Shown in pieces: positions 1-11,439 of a DNA stretch of 64,000 nt; position 1 is the stretch's first letter, and each line of letters begins with the position of its first letter. The position numbers and the translations under genes are program-made. The stretch comes from Flaveria trinervia (Eukaryota > Streptophyta > Magnoliopsida > Asterales > Asteraceae): assembly GCA_025506515.1 (NCBI GenBank), contig CM046443.1, positions 91,394,349-91,458,348 of the forward strand, written 5' to 3'. A model generated the notes under the pieces. That model was given only the letters and a program-made list of their open reading frames with translations, searched no databases and was not told where the DNA came from.

Positions 1-400
1 GGACACAGGTTTCTTTTGTTCAGAACCCCTACATTGATGTCCCTAGAGTATTTCATCCCGAGGAAGCATCCCCGAACTGTCAAGGGGTGTAACCTGGTTG
101 GGTGAGTAGCATCATCACCCAGATCCAAAACTTGTTGGAGGTCTGCTGTTGTGACCTCTATCTCATGCCCAAAAATGGTGCTGCATATACAGTAAGGCTC
201 TATGGATCTATCAACTGATGCTCCTTCCCAGAAGGCATGCTATATGACGGTACGGTGTGCATGGTGCAGATATAGCCCTGTAGATCCTTGATCTCCTTAG
301 AAATGCAATGATGTTTGCAAACTCTACAACATTCCTGGTAGTGGTATCCAGATAAGCACAAATGTTGTGCTTGGTGTTGATGATCCACTTCTTTTCCATG
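1..400 (-). pseudogene. 5' part of the post-pol accessory reading frame, copia A
   Basis: The minus strand reads from an ATG near 400 into a segment containing the peptide NTKHNIC, followed by a run about filming an N-terminal domain also present at 32118-32582 in element B. The two copies align along their length, including the segment around RRSRI. No catalytic motif is visible. The frame breaks within the window and the remainder lies left of position 1. In Sirevirus-like copia elements this is the position of the so-called env-like or accessory frame; its function is unknown. Confidence 0.6.
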
Positions 401-479
401 TTTCTGTAACACAAGACAATAAACATTAGATTTGTCCATAACAAAAACTGTTGAACCTTAAACTGTATTGAAATCAGTC

Positions 480-725
480 TGGTTCAATCGTACGATTGAA
501 CCATACGACTGAGTTCAGTCGGGAGACTGAGTATGCGACTGACTTCAATTGGGCGACTGAGTATGCGACTGACTTCAGTCGCGCGACTAAGCATGCGTCT
601 GAGTTCAATTGGGCGATTGAGCATTCGGCTGAGTTCAATCGGGCGATTGTGCTCATACGCCTAATTTATTCGGCCGATTGTGTCATTCGCCTAATTCAAT
701 CATGCGATTGAAGTTCATTCCGAGT
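480..725. repeat. CpG half-site array (copia A spacer, first)
   Basis: About a dozen copies of CAGTCG/CAATCG/CATTCG-type half-sites, each next to a GCGACTG/GCGATTG-type partner, at roughly 15-17 bp spacing. Many pairs form short inverted repeats. The array makes spurious open frames on both strands. Confidence 0.85.
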
Positions 726-1059
726 GACCAATCGTATACGTCTCTGTTCGACACTTTAATCCTGAATCGAGGTAAAAACTGGAAGCTAAACGTTGTGGTT
801 AGGTTCTTTAGACTCGCAGGAACCCTAATTGCCGCATTAAGTCTTTCAATTTAACCAATTTTCACGTTTATATGTTATGTTAGTTTATTATGCCTTATTT
901 CTTGATATTAAACAATTTAGGCCTGTTAGGGTTAGATTTTACGGTGCATTTTATGCGAGATAGATCGTTTATTACCTGCAGAAGATGTAACAACTCGTTA
1001 GTATCATAATGTGAAGGGAAATCGATTCTATCAAATTTTGGCAGTCTCGCTACTATCGG

Positions 1060-1420
1060 GCGATTGAGGTGTGATGAAAATATCGACCGACTTTGGCCCT
1101 ATTTATACTAAGTCTGGCTTCAATCGGGCGACTGGATCCATTCACACTCTTCATTCGTGCGATTGGAGCTTAGTCAAGCGATTGGCTACGTCGGTCACCT
1201 TCAGTCGCCAGACTAGGTTTCAGTCGTGCGACTGACTCATTCGGTCACCTCCATTCACACGATTGGTTTATTCAGATGATCCAATCATATCGATTGACCC
1301 ATACTGATAGTCCAATCATACGACTGGTCCATACTCGTGGGTTAGTCGTGCGATTGGGCTCATACGCATGGTCCAATCATACGACTGGTCCATACTCATG
1401 ATCCAGTCGTGCAAATGGTT
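1060..1420. repeat. CpG half-site array (copia A spacer, second)
   Basis: Same motif alphabet as at 480-725, with CAGTCG, CATTCG, CAATCG and CATACG half-sites. It lies beside a 5'UTR-like AT-rich segment and precedes the GTGACC repeat cluster. The matching array in element B is at about 33245-33530. Confidence 0.8.
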
Positions 1421-3000
1421 CATACCTATGAGTTTGATCTTATGACCATTCATACACTTAGCTCTTTTACTTATTGATAAAACATTTTGACTATTTATCA
1501 TCTCAGACATGACCATTTTAATTTTAGAAAACTGTTCATCATCTCAGACGTGATCCTTTTACATTTGAAAACTCCATTGGTCACCTCAAACGTGACCTTT
1601 TTAGTGAGTGATCCCCAGATTGACTTCCGATGCGTAGTCTGACATTTAACTACTAAGTTAACTAAAATTAACTAAATGAAACAACTAGAAATAAAACAAA
1701 ACTAAAAACATATTTTTGTATTTTTTGTGTGAGGTTGAAATCCTAAGATAAGTATCTACCAGATTTTTCTTCCTGGACAGTATAGTGTCTAGTTACTTTG
1801 ATCATAACTGGAACGATTCATTATGGAATCATACAGGTTTATCAAATCATTTGGAACATTTTACCAAAACCTTTTGATGCTAGATTCTTGTTTTCATCGA
1901 GAGTCATTAGCACGTTTAGGAATGCACACAGTGGTTTTGACTTTCAAGAGTTGCAGCCACGATGATTGTCAGTATACTTGTCCTCTTAAATCCATACACA
2001 GATTTTTGACACACATTGGTGATGATTTAAGGTTTATTTATTTCAACAAGCATTTGTGGATCCCATGCTTATATGGTAATCAACGTTCCTCAAGAGATTA
2101 TTGAGTGGTCTACGGGTAGTATTCAAGAAGAAACTATTCTAGAGCTTTCAAAGAGATGCTAAGCCTCAGGTCAGTGCCACCGCACAGTAGAGAGGCGCAA
2201 ACAACAATGAATTCTAGAATATTTAGGTTATGCTTATCCTCAAGTCAGTGCCATCGCACAGCAGAGAGGCACACAACCTATCTTCTTCTTTGAGCAATTA
2301 TATTCTTTTTGTACAGATCGCACCAACAACATAGGTTATTAGCTTGATTGCTTTTTGCATTTTTCATATGCTTTGCTAATTTTATGGTCATCCGCACACA
2401 TTTGTGGCGTTTATTTTGCTCGTCACCCCTTATTGGAACTTCGTTGATTGTGTTAACCAGGGATAAGATGATAACCCACAGGTTGTTGAACAACTTAGTT
2501 TGAACTTGAAATCACCAACGAGGTCTACTTATCTATTGTATTGAATCTACCGACACATCATCTAATGGTCTAGCAACCTCTAGGTCTACTTTCTCCATGT
2601 TACCTTAGTAGCAACAAGTTTTACTATCAGTTTTTCTTTTATGTTGCTTAGACTTCTCAGACTTATACTTCGAATTTTGCATCTTAAACAATTTCATTCT
2701 TTTAAAGTCCCAAACTCTTTGTTCCTGTGTACTATCATTTTCCATAGGCATTGAATCAGTATCACAGATACGATCTCATTTCTATTAGCTAGACTGTCCT
2801 CCTCCCTCGTTTTTTTTGGGTACTAAAATTAAAGCAACTAATTTAATACTAATTTAACCTATTCTCCCCCTAAGATTCTAAAACCGAAAATGTTTTTGCG
2901 TTTAGAATTTCAATAGGTGAAGAAATAAGATAAATTAAAAGAAAATGGAATAGAAAATAAAAAGAAAAATTAAGTCTACTTTTCGGACTAAGTATTGTCA

Positions 3001-3845
3001 TCGTCTGGAATCACTTCACTTTTCTTTTTAACGTCGTTGACCTCTAACAGATATAAAAAATGTGGTTTATCAAAAGCTTTTGTGTAGAGGTCAGCGTGTT
3101 GAAAATCTGTATTAATTTTAATAACATCGATTAAATTCTTTTCAAAGCAATCCGTATAAAGTGATATTTAATGCCGATGTGTTTGGTCTTAGATTGTTGG
3201 ACCGGATTTTTAGTTACGGCTATAGCAGCAGAATTATCGACAAATATAGGAGTGTTAGAGAATTTCAAACCGTAGTCCCTCATTTGTTGTTGAATCCAAA
3301 TGATTTGTGAATAACAGCTTGCAGCAGCAACGTATTCAGCTTCACAAGTTGATAGAGCAACTGATATTTGCTTCTTACACTGCCACGTGACTAATCTTCT
3401 CCCAAAGAATTGACATCCTACTGAAGTTGACTTGTAGTTCATTTTGCAGCCGCCATAATCTGAGTCACTTTACGCTGTAAACTCAAAGTCATCATCATGA
3501 GGATACCATAACCCAAGTGTTGGAGTACCCTTCAGATAACGAAATATCCTTTTGACGCTTATGAGATGGTTGACTTTCGGTTTTGCCTTAAATTTGGAGC
3601 AGAATCACGTTGCGTACATGATATCAGGTCTTGATGTAGTGAGGTACATGAGGGATCCGATCATTCCTCGGTACATAGTGGCATCCACAAGATCACCATT
3701 TTCGTCGGGTGCTATGTCATGGTTTGTAGCAAGTGGAGTACCAGCTGCAGAAGCATTCTCCATATCGAACCAACTTATAATATCACTTACATACTTGGTC
3801 TGATGTAGAAATATGCCTTTGGTGTCTGATCCACCTGTAACCCGA
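3001..3845 (-). pseudogene. Copia A RNase H domain, degenerate
   Basis: The best open part (3131-3442) contains STCEAEY and VDNSAAI, the second and third acidic blocks of copia RNase H, preceded by CQFFGRRLVTWQ. Further upstream (to about 3845) the connection region is still recognisable at nucleotide level but broken by frameshifts. The C-terminal end is out of frame near 3001-3130. The domain would degrade the RNA strand of the RNA-DNA hybrid during reverse transcription. The intact-looking counterpart is 35163-35939 in element B. Confidence 0.85.
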
Positions 3846-4716
3846 GAAAGAACTTCATCTCTCCCATGGCACTCATCTCAAATTCAGCTTTCATAACTAC
3901 TTCAAATTCTTTACATAGTTCTTTGTTTTTGGAACCGAAGATTAAGTCATCAACATAAACTTGAACAAGCAGTAAGTCACCATCCTTTTCTTTGATGAAC
4001 AGTGTATAGTCAATCACTCCTCTGTGAAATCCGTGTTTCACAAGATGAGTCGAGAGTTTTTCATACCATGCTCTTGGGGCATGATGGAGCCCATAGAGAG
4101 CCTTGTCTAGTTTGTAAACTCTATCCCGATGATACGGATCCTCAAATCCTTCGGGTTGACTGACATACACTGTCTCCCGGATTTCACCATGAAGAAACAC
4201 ACTCTTTACATCCAGTTGATATACTTTATTCTTCATGTAAGATGCATAGGCTAGGAAGATACGGATTGCTTCCATTCTCGCCAAAGGTGCAAAGACTTCA
4301 TTGTAATCAATCCCCTCGACTTGTCGAAATCCTTGAACTACAAGTTGAGCCTTGTTTCCGATTATGACCCCTTGGTCATCTTTCTTGCATTTCAAGACCC
4401 ATTTGGTGCCAATGACCTTAGCACCTTTAGGTCTATCCACCAGTGTCCATACACCTAACTTCTTGAACTGAAGAAGTTCTTCTTGCATGGAACTCACCCA
4501 TGCCTCATCTTTTAGGGCTTCACTGACATATTTTGGCTCAAATTGAGACACAAAACATCGATACGCACCATCGTGAAGATATCCCTTTTCCACTACCGAG
4601 GCATAATCAGCTGAGTATAGCTGATTTCTTGTCTGAACTCCTGATCTTACATCTCCAATGACATTGTCCAGAGGATGATAAACATTTAAGCGTGATCCAG
4701 GAGTGGTGGGTACCAC
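3787..4716 (-). pseudogene. Copia A reverse transcriptase domain
   Basis: A 309-codon open frame covers most of the copia-type RT (RVT_2). Visible motifs are GTKWVLKCKKDDQG near the N-terminus, QLDVKSVFLHGE with the first catalytic Asp, ALYGLHHAPRAWYEKL, and VYVDDLIFGS, the YVDD active site. It continues into the RNase H connection after a frameshift near 3787. It would copy genomic RNA into cDNA. This is the best-preserved coding block of element A, but it is cut off from integrase by the solo LTR insertion. Confidence 0.9.
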
Positions 4717-5173
4717 TACCTAATGATCCAGACTGTGAACAGCAGGTTCGGTATCTAAAGGCAGTGGGAGTGTGAGGTTCCGAAGTGTCAGAGGCATCAA
4801 CATCAAATGCTTGTGTACTTGAAGTAGTAGGAACCTGTTCCTCCTGATCCACCTGATTATTCTCTACATCTTCATCATCTGAAGAAGAGTCACTTACTTC
4901 TAGTGCTCCCCCTAAATAGCTAGAAGACTCACCTTGTGAACCTAATGTTGTTGAGTCTTATGACGGTGTGTTTAAGACATCATACATCATTTTGGTTGCT
5001 AACTCATCTTCAAGAGGGGAGAGAAGGATGTTGAAGGACTTAAAGAATCCATCATAATCGAAGAAGAATGTGGGCCCTTTACTCGCCAAGGGGGTGGTGT
5101 ATCTCTGAACGTCGATGTTACACCACACTTCTACTCGACCCGTTGAATTGTTGTAAACTCTCTTATTTGGTAT
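4607..5173 (-). pseudogene. Copia A integrase C-terminal/linker region, broken
   Basis: Two out-of-frame pieces (4958-5236 and 4607-4852) correspond to the linker that joins integrase and RT; the same region in element B is at 36830-37300. Visible signatures are WCNIDVQRYTTP and FFDYDGFFKSFNI, then a Ser/Thr/Pro-rich acidic stretch. The block is truncated on its N-terminal side by the insertion at 5179. Confidence 0.7.
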
Positions 5174-5178
5174 GTTAT

Positions 5179-7265
5179 TGTAACACCTGGATATTTTCTT
5201 TGAAGCCGACGAAAGAAGAAATGAAATAAAGTTCAAAGTCGAGGGACCAAACTCGCCAACGAGAGAAAGTTGGGTGAATTGAAGTATTTGAAGGGAGAGG
5301 GCAGCCCTTACCCTCTCCCCACACCCAAAATCTCAGCAAAGAAAAGAGAGGAGAAGAAGAAAGGGAGAAAAGAGAGAAAAAGGTTGGTTTGGGTGGATTC
5401 AAGAGTGCAAAATTGTCGTGTAGCAGGTCCAAACGAAGCTCTACTTCTCGGTGTGGTTTGTGTGAGTTCAAGGACCCTCTTTTAAACATTTTTGGTTGAT
5501 TTTAGGTCTGGAACACATCTGAAAACCCATTTTGTATATATGTGTGTGTTTGACCCATTTGTATGTGTTTGTGTATGATGCGAGTGATGTATGATTTCGG
5601 GCTTGTGTGTGCTTGTATGGTGTTGTGGTATGCATTCCTAAGGATTAGGATGGTTGATTTGGGTTAAGAAGAGGTTTGGAAGAGCTTGGAGGTCGAAAAT
5701 GGCATATTGGGTTCGGGATGAACTGCATTCTGCATCAGTTAAGGCTATGCGACCAAATGGCATGCCAGTCATGCGATTGAAGTCCACACGCATGCCAGTC
5801 ATGTGATTGAGGTTCAATCGCATATGAGACGTATTATTAAGGCCCATACGCCTGCTAGTCGTGCGACTGAGAGTCAATCGCATGGGGAGTCTTGCGACTG
5901 AGGCCCATACGCCTAGTTCCATCTGCATTAGGTCCATTCGCACAAGTATTCATCCGCATTGGTTCATTCGCATAGGTGTTCAATCGCATATTGTCCATTC
6001 GCATGGTGTTTAGTCGCATGGTGTTCAGTCGCATGAGAGGTTATGCGACTGAAAGGTGCCATACGCCCAAGTAGGGCTGGTGTACCCGAGGAAAACGTAG
6101 TTTATTTACTGACTTTCGGGGGAAAGTGCATATGTAAGTTTTGACGTGGCAGGTTCCCATAAGTTTTGTAAGTTGACTTTTGAGGTCATAGGCTCTATGT
6201 TGGGCATGATGTATGATGTTGCATGTTTAGGCATGATGATGTATGTATGATGATGCCTTGTATGATGTTATTGACTGTGTATGTTACGTTCCTTATTATG
6301 ATGTATATTTATCTTTCCCGTGGCTTTACGTTGAATGTTACTGAATGAAATGAAAGTATTATGTAACATAAAGTGGAAGATAATGAAAGAGGAACATGAT
6401 AAATGCATGCATTAATGAATGATGAAAGTAAGGAAAGTCTTGCAAGCCTTGTATGTCGGGACACGCCATTGAAAGGTGTTAGCCCAACGGTGTGTGGGTT
6501 CGCTACCCCGAGAGGATGCACATCAGGGTCTTTCTTTGTGATTGACCATTTGTATAGACCATTGCTGCATCCCCTAGGTGCTGTGACCAGAGGTGCGGAG
6601 CACCATTATAGAAGGTCTATGATAGGCCTAGATCCAGTACCAGGAACAGAAGGGTATTGCATATGGCATTGGTACACCTAAACTCTACCCTAGGTACTGT
6701 GGCCAGAGATGCAGAGCACCATTATAGAAGGTCTATGATAGGCCTAGGCCCAGTACCAGGAAACAGAAGGGTAAAGTTTATGGTTTGATGGAAAGAAAAG
6801 ATGTAATGATGAAATAATGATGTGGGATGAATGAACAGAAGCTAAAGAAAGAATAATGAAGATTATAATGTTATTATCTATGTGTACGTATGATGTATGA
6901 TCATATGAATGTAAAGAATGGTTTTTAATGAAAGAAAAGTATGTTTTATTTTAAAAACTAGAACTCACTCAGCAACGCTGACTTTTATGTGTTTCCAGTT
7001 GGCATGTAATGGTTGTTGAGGATGGCACGAGGCGGCTACTTATCTCTTTTGGATGGCATTCTTTTGTTTAATGTTTTTGCATTGTAATGCAAACGAATGA
7101 TGTTTTGAAATGAACCCTTGTATTAATTTGCAAAAGCATTTGTAATAATATGAAAAAGTTATTTTTATGTTTCCGCTGCATATTTTACCAATGTTAAATA
7201 TAAAGTTATATGTTTTATGTGCAATGATCGACCAGCTGTAAGTGCCCCGGGAACGGGGCCTTACA
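5179..7265 (+). mobile_element. Solo LTR, Ty3/gypsy family 1, inserted in copia A
   Basis: The 2087-bp unit starts TGTAACACC and ends GGGGCCTTACA (TG...CA). It is flanked by GTTAT on the left and GTTGT on the right; element B has GTTGT at the uninterrupted site, so this is a 5-bp target duplication with one change. The ends match the LTRs of the gag-bearing element at 19365-44922. There is no internal region, so it is a solo LTR left by LTR-LTR recombination. It contains a CpG half-site array (5740-6075), an imperfect direct repeat of about 110 bp (6574-6655 and 6690-6770), and the conserved CTCAGCAAC...TTGnTGAG inverted repeat (about 6966-7025). Confidence 0.92.
5735..6075. repeat. CpG half-site array inside family 1 solo LTR
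   Basis: About twenty half-sites of the CAGTCG, CATTCG, CATCCG, CATACG and CAATCG types with partners such as GCGACTGA and GCATAGG, at about 16-bp spacing. It is the same vocabulary as the arrays in the copia elements. Confidence 0.85.
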
Positions 7266-8196
7266 GTTGTATCCTAGAAAGATTCCTTCTTCAGCCTTCT
7301 TGTTGAACTTCCCTGACTGAGTTTTCTTCAGAAGAGTACATGGTGCTCCAAACGGTTTGAGGTACTCTAGATTAGGTTTACGTTGTTGTAGTAACTCGTA
7401 ACACGTTTTACCATGACGCATGACCACCAAGACTTGATTTAGGGTGTAACATGCATTGGCAACTGCCTCATTCCAGAATTGAATGGGCAGTTTCGAGTCT
7501 ACTAGCATCGTTCGGGCTGTCTCTATTAGGCTGTGATTCTTTCTCGTAGCAACTCCGTTCATTGGAGGAGTAGGCAGATGTGAACTGGTGCACAATTCCT
7601 TTTTCTTTGCAGAATGCCTCCATCCATTGGTTCTTGAACTCGGTGCCATTGTCTGAGCGAACTTGTCGTACCTTCAACTTGTAGAGTGACTCCAATGTAG
7701 TTACCAGTTCTTTGAATGATTCGTATGTCTCTGATTTGGATTTCAAAAACATTACCCAAGAGAATCTTGAGTAATCATCTGTAACTACATAGCAGTACAG
7801 GTCGCCAGCAATGCTCCTCGTACTGACTGGACCAAACAGATCCATGTGTAGAAGCTCAAGAGGCAACTCAATGGAATTAACTTTCTTAGCCTTATGAGCC
7901 TTCTTGGTCTGTTTTCCTTTCTTACAAGCGACACATAAATCCGGTAGTTGGAAGTTCTTAACGTTTACGCCACGCACTAGATCATTCTGAATCAAGTGGT
8001 TCATCTTTCAGGGATTTATGTGTCTAATTCTCCTATGCCAGGAGATGGAGTCTTTCTTTGTTGCCTTTGACAAGAAGCATTGTACTTGATGATCAGTTGT
8101 GGAGGCCTTTGATAGATCCAAGATATATAAATCATTGTATCTTGAAGCTAACATTAAGACTTGGTCCTCCGGGATTACATAATCCTTCTTCAACAC
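7266..8196 (-). pseudogene. Copia A integrase, frameshifted
   Basis: Three overlapping pieces (8008-8196, 7468-8004, 7215-7649) together cover the integrase. Visible are the zinc-binding His pair (WHRRIRHIN) and Cys pair (CVACKKGKQ), then the catalytic core with HMDLFGPVSTRS, DDYSRFSW and SDNGTEFKN. The C-terminal piece has ETARTML and KPNLEYLKPFGA. Frameshifts lie near 8006 and around 7560-7650. The region is separated from its linker and RT by the solo LTR insertion. It would insert cDNA into the host genome. Confidence 0.88.
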
Positions 8197-8206
8197 ATAA
8201 CACTTC

Positions 8207-8421
8207 TTGTTGTCAAAGACTACCTTAAAGCCTTTGTCACAGATTTGGGATACAGAAAGTAAGTTATTTTGAAGTTGTTGAACATAGTTTACCTTATCAA
8301 ATTTACTTTCTGGTTGTTGTCAAAGACTACCTTAAAGCCTTTGTCACAGATTTGGGATACAGAAAGTAAGTTATTTTGAAGTTGTTGAACATAGTTTACC
8401 TTATCAAACTTTACTTTCTGG
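8207..8421. repeat. 107-bp tandem duplication in the copia A protease region
   Basis: Two adjacent nearly identical copies (about 8207-8313 and 8314-8421) both include CAAAGACTACCTTAAAGCC and TTATTTTGAAGTTG. Element B has a single copy here (about 38290-38396), so the duplication arose in element A. Confidence 0.9.
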
Positions 8422-8580
8422 TTTCCCGCTTCTCCTTGAGTTGTGATGTAGCCTCCATTATTTCCAACAAACGAAACGTGTCCTCCTTTAATTTGTTTGA
8501 CGTTTGAAAGGAGAGACAAGTTCCCAGTCATGCGCCTTGATGCGCCGCTATCAACAATCCATGTATTTGTAGAAGCACTT
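8289..8580 (-). pseudogene. Copia A aspartic protease domain
   Basis: The minus strand encodes WIVDSGASRRMTG around 8520-8570; DSGA is the catalytic loop of retroviral-type aspartic proteases. It continues as GGHVSFVGNNGGYI and NLLSVSQICDKG. A stop codon lies just upstream of the active-site block. The 107-bp tandem duplication disrupts the 3' side. It would process the Gag-Pol polyprotein. Confidence 0.88.
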
Positions 8581-8786
8581 TAGCGGACACCCTGCACATT
8601 TGAAGGAAATGATTAGTTTAGGTTAAGGACCCAAGCCTTAACTGGCTTGGGTGAACCAGAGGCATCACACATCATAAATTCTACCCACTGTCCATTAGAA
8701 GGTGAGGGCAGGTATGTTTTCTTCTTGTTCTCATTATCAGACACTGAACTTAATTTTTCCTTCCATAAGCCAGTTTTGTGTAAGGC

Positions 8787-9448
8787 CTATTTGTGATAAA
8801 CAGACGACTGGCTTACAGTTTGAACTTTATGTTCACTAATCCTTTTTGGTGGAGTAATAGAGCTCCGTTTCAAAGAACTTGGTTTAGTGTCATGAAGTTC
8901 AACTTTCTTCCTTGTTTTCTGATAGTAAGGAAAATAAGAAGCGATGTGTCTATACTTTCCACAGTTGTAGCATGATCTACTTTCAACATGTTGGTGGAAT
9001 GGTTTCTGTGGGGAAGTGTGTGACACATGTGTAACTTTAGGTTGTTTGGGTTTTGACACTTCTTGTTTAGATGTTTTAGCTTCTTTAACAAAATTCATTG
9101 TTTGAATGTTTTTAGCATCTTTAACCTTTTGTTTATTTGGACTAAGACATGGTGCACGTGATTGGTTAACTTGTTTGGTCTTTTTGGGTTCAGAATTAGA
9201 CATTTTTGCACCTAACTTTATCTTAACCTTTTCAAATTGTTCATCCAAATTAACAATAGGCGATTTACCTTTAGATTTAAAAGTGGCCTCCTTCTGTTTA
9301 GCAACAGATTCTCCGATTTACTCGTGGAATCTGGATCACTAACTAGAGGAGTGGACACCACATGATCCTTGACAGGGTTGTTATTTACTGGTCTACATTT
9401 AGCATTTAACATTGTCTCATGTGGTGGTGGAACCACTTTGTATCCCAA
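8787..9448 (-). pseudogene. Copia A Gag-protease linker with degenerate zinc knuckle
   Basis: Two out-of-frame Lys/Ser/Thr-rich pieces (8787-9248 and 9218-9448). The first contains SCYNCGKYRHIASYFPYY, a CCHC knuckle that lost its last Cys. The same block in element B is 38652-39407, where it reads SCYNYGEYDHIASHC and instead lost the second Cys. The region lies between Gag and protease in Sirevirus-like Gag-Pol. Confidence 0.7.
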
Positions 9449-9575
9449 CCCCTCCCTATTGTTTCATTCTCTCACCAAGTGTTGTACTATATGAGAAGAA
9501 CTTGTCCAACTGTGCAGTTTTTGTTTTAATGAGTTTATTCGACTTCCAAAACTGCGTTTTCTTTCTTTGTTTCTT

Positions 9576-10112
9576 CTAGGAGTTTAAATAGAATTTTATG
9601 TCATTTGCTTTGTTAAAAGCAACAACCTCAGTTTCCCTTAGTTGTTTATTTAAAAGCTCTATTTTCTCTTTGTAACTGTGCTCATTTTGTTTTAAAATTC
9701 GGTTAGCCTCTATGCACAGTTGCAAGTCATTTACTAAGCTATCATTGTGATCTAATAACCTAGAAAATATTGAATCTATGTTGTCTCTAAATTTATTACA
9801 TTCAGTACAAGCATGATTATCAAAAAGTTGGTCTGTGGTACTTACCTGAGAAGGTTCGGTTGAATCAGCTATCATCGTAGAGTTTGACTGTTCGGGTGCT
9901 GGTGATTTTGAATATGTAGTTCTAAGATCCTCTTCATTCAGTTGAGTGACCACATTAGTAGCATCTTCATGATCTGACATTACTAGCTCAACTGCTATAT
10001 CACCTTCACTTGCAGTGTCATCATCCAAAACTTCAACATTTGTGATGTTGGACTCACCCGGGGATACAAAACGAAAGGTCCAATCTTGACCTTCGTCATC
10101 TTGTGCAGTCAA
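9576..10112 (-). pseudogene. Copia A Gag C-terminal coiled-coil region
   Basis: A 178-codon frame on the minus strand is acidic at its N-terminus and ends in a Lys/Glu/Leu-rich stretch (KEKIELLNKQLRETE) consistent with a coiled coil. It overlaps the end of the upstream Gag frame by a few bases. The equivalent in element B (about 39550-40014) is more broken. It has no known enzymatic motif. Confidence 0.6.
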
Positions 10113-11434
10113 AGCTTTAGGATCTTTGCTTGATGATGCAGCTTCACTTGTGGTTTTTCTTTACGGTTGAATGATGAGAAAGGATTACCATTACCTGTCT
10201 TCTTGGGCTTCACACATTCAAGTTTGAAGTGCCCCTTTTCTCCACAGTTGAAACACGTAACTTTGGTTTTATCAAAACCAAAAGTAGTATCCTTAGTGGC
10301 TATCAAGTTTTGTCCAGTCTTCTTTATAAACTTCTTAGCTCTACGGACAGCACTAGCCAATGCCCACATAATATCCATTCTTTCCAACTCATTCTCATCC
10401 ACCTGCTCGTAATCCTCATCAGCTAGATGGCAATTTCCGATCTTTCCTACAACTAGACCATCATAAGAATGAACAACTGCAGCTAAGAGGTCCATATGCT
10501 CCTTTGCAACCTCCACAGTGATATTCCCTAGATTCTTGGTCTTCAACTTCGTAGCATTTGATTCAGGTACTATATATTGGGTGCTAGATGACCCAGACGT
10601 TTTAGATCCTGAAGTAGAGGCTTGCGGAGGAGCTGCTGAACTTGACACAAAAGCAGTGTGAAGTGGTGCTCCTGAGCTTTTTGAGGTGGAAGTTGAATTA
10701 TACAGAGATGGGTTTTGATCATAAGATCCTTTCTGAGACATGTACTTCATCCTCAGTTCCTCCTCCCTTAGTTTCAAGATGAAGTCGTTTATGTCTAATT
10801 TGGCCAGTATATTATTCTGTCTCAAATTAGACACAAACAAGTCCCACTCCTCTGGCAGACCATCAGCATAGCTTGAGACCTTATCTTCCATTGACGTTGT
10901 AACCCCATGAGTGTGCAACTCACTCATTAAATTGTAGAATCGGTCGATGACATCATCCAATCTCTCCTTGCCCATCGATGAGAAGTTATAGAACTCATTT
11001 TTCAAAGCTTTCGCCTTTAGGGCAGTTAACGATGCATTCCCGTCGTATCGTTTTTCTAGAGCCTCCCATAATTTCTTTGCCTGCTTATTCTCAGAAAATT
11101 GGTTGAATATATCCTTAGGTATCGATTGAGTCAACAGAGCATAGACCTTTTTCTCAGCATTGTACTTCACCTTCTAGCTATCAGTCATTCCACCTAGAGT
11201 AAGTTTGACGCCATCAGCACCAACCGGCATACTATAACCAGTCTCGATTGATTCCCACGGATTGGGATGAACACCATTTAGATAAATTTCGAACCTTTCC
11301 TTCCATTGTGGGTAATCGTCTAACGTGATAAGCTTAGGCGGCTTATTGTGATTCCCAATCTCGTTTTCCAGAAGTAACAGGTTCTTGATACGCGAGTCCC
11401 TACCTGCAGTAAACGCTGAGTACTGATCTTCCAT
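10109..11434 (-). pseudogene. Copia A Gag (UBN2-type) with CCHC zinc knuckle
   Basis: Two pieces, 11174-11434 and 10109-11170, are split by a stop near 11172. The N-terminus reads MEDQYSAFTAGRDSRI. The core has the copia Gag signatures YDGNASLTALKAKALKNEF and LPEEWDLFVSNLR. A CCHC knuckle, CFNCGEKGHFKLEC, follows near the C-terminus. Gag would form the virus-like particle and bind RNA. The start at 11434 is supported by the same ATG context in element B (41406). Confidence 0.9.
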
Positions 11435-11439
11435 TTCTT

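Larger units (their letters stand above)
401..3000 (-). other. Non-coding spacer between RNase H and accessory frame, copia A
   Basis: No gene is visible. The spacer is conserved with 32583-35162 in element B. It contains two arrays of the CGACTG-type half-site (about 480-725 and 1060-1420), a cluster of GGTCAC/GTGACC inverted motifs (about 1490-1620), a duplicated 40-bp segment containing CAGTGCCA and GAGAGGC (about 2165-2200 and 2240-2275), and a polypurine-tract-like TTCTCCCCCTAA on the plus strand near 2871. Small open frames here (for example 496-711 and 1823-2104) are repeat-driven or unsupported. Confidence 0.7.

Noticed and set aside
1823..2104. 93-codon plus-strand frame
   Set aside because: It is antisense to the conserved copia spacer and not open in the matching region of element B.
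5735..6075. CRISPR-like appearance of the half-site arrays
   Set aside because: Units are degenerate, have no unique spacers of fixed length, and lie in plant LTR elements.
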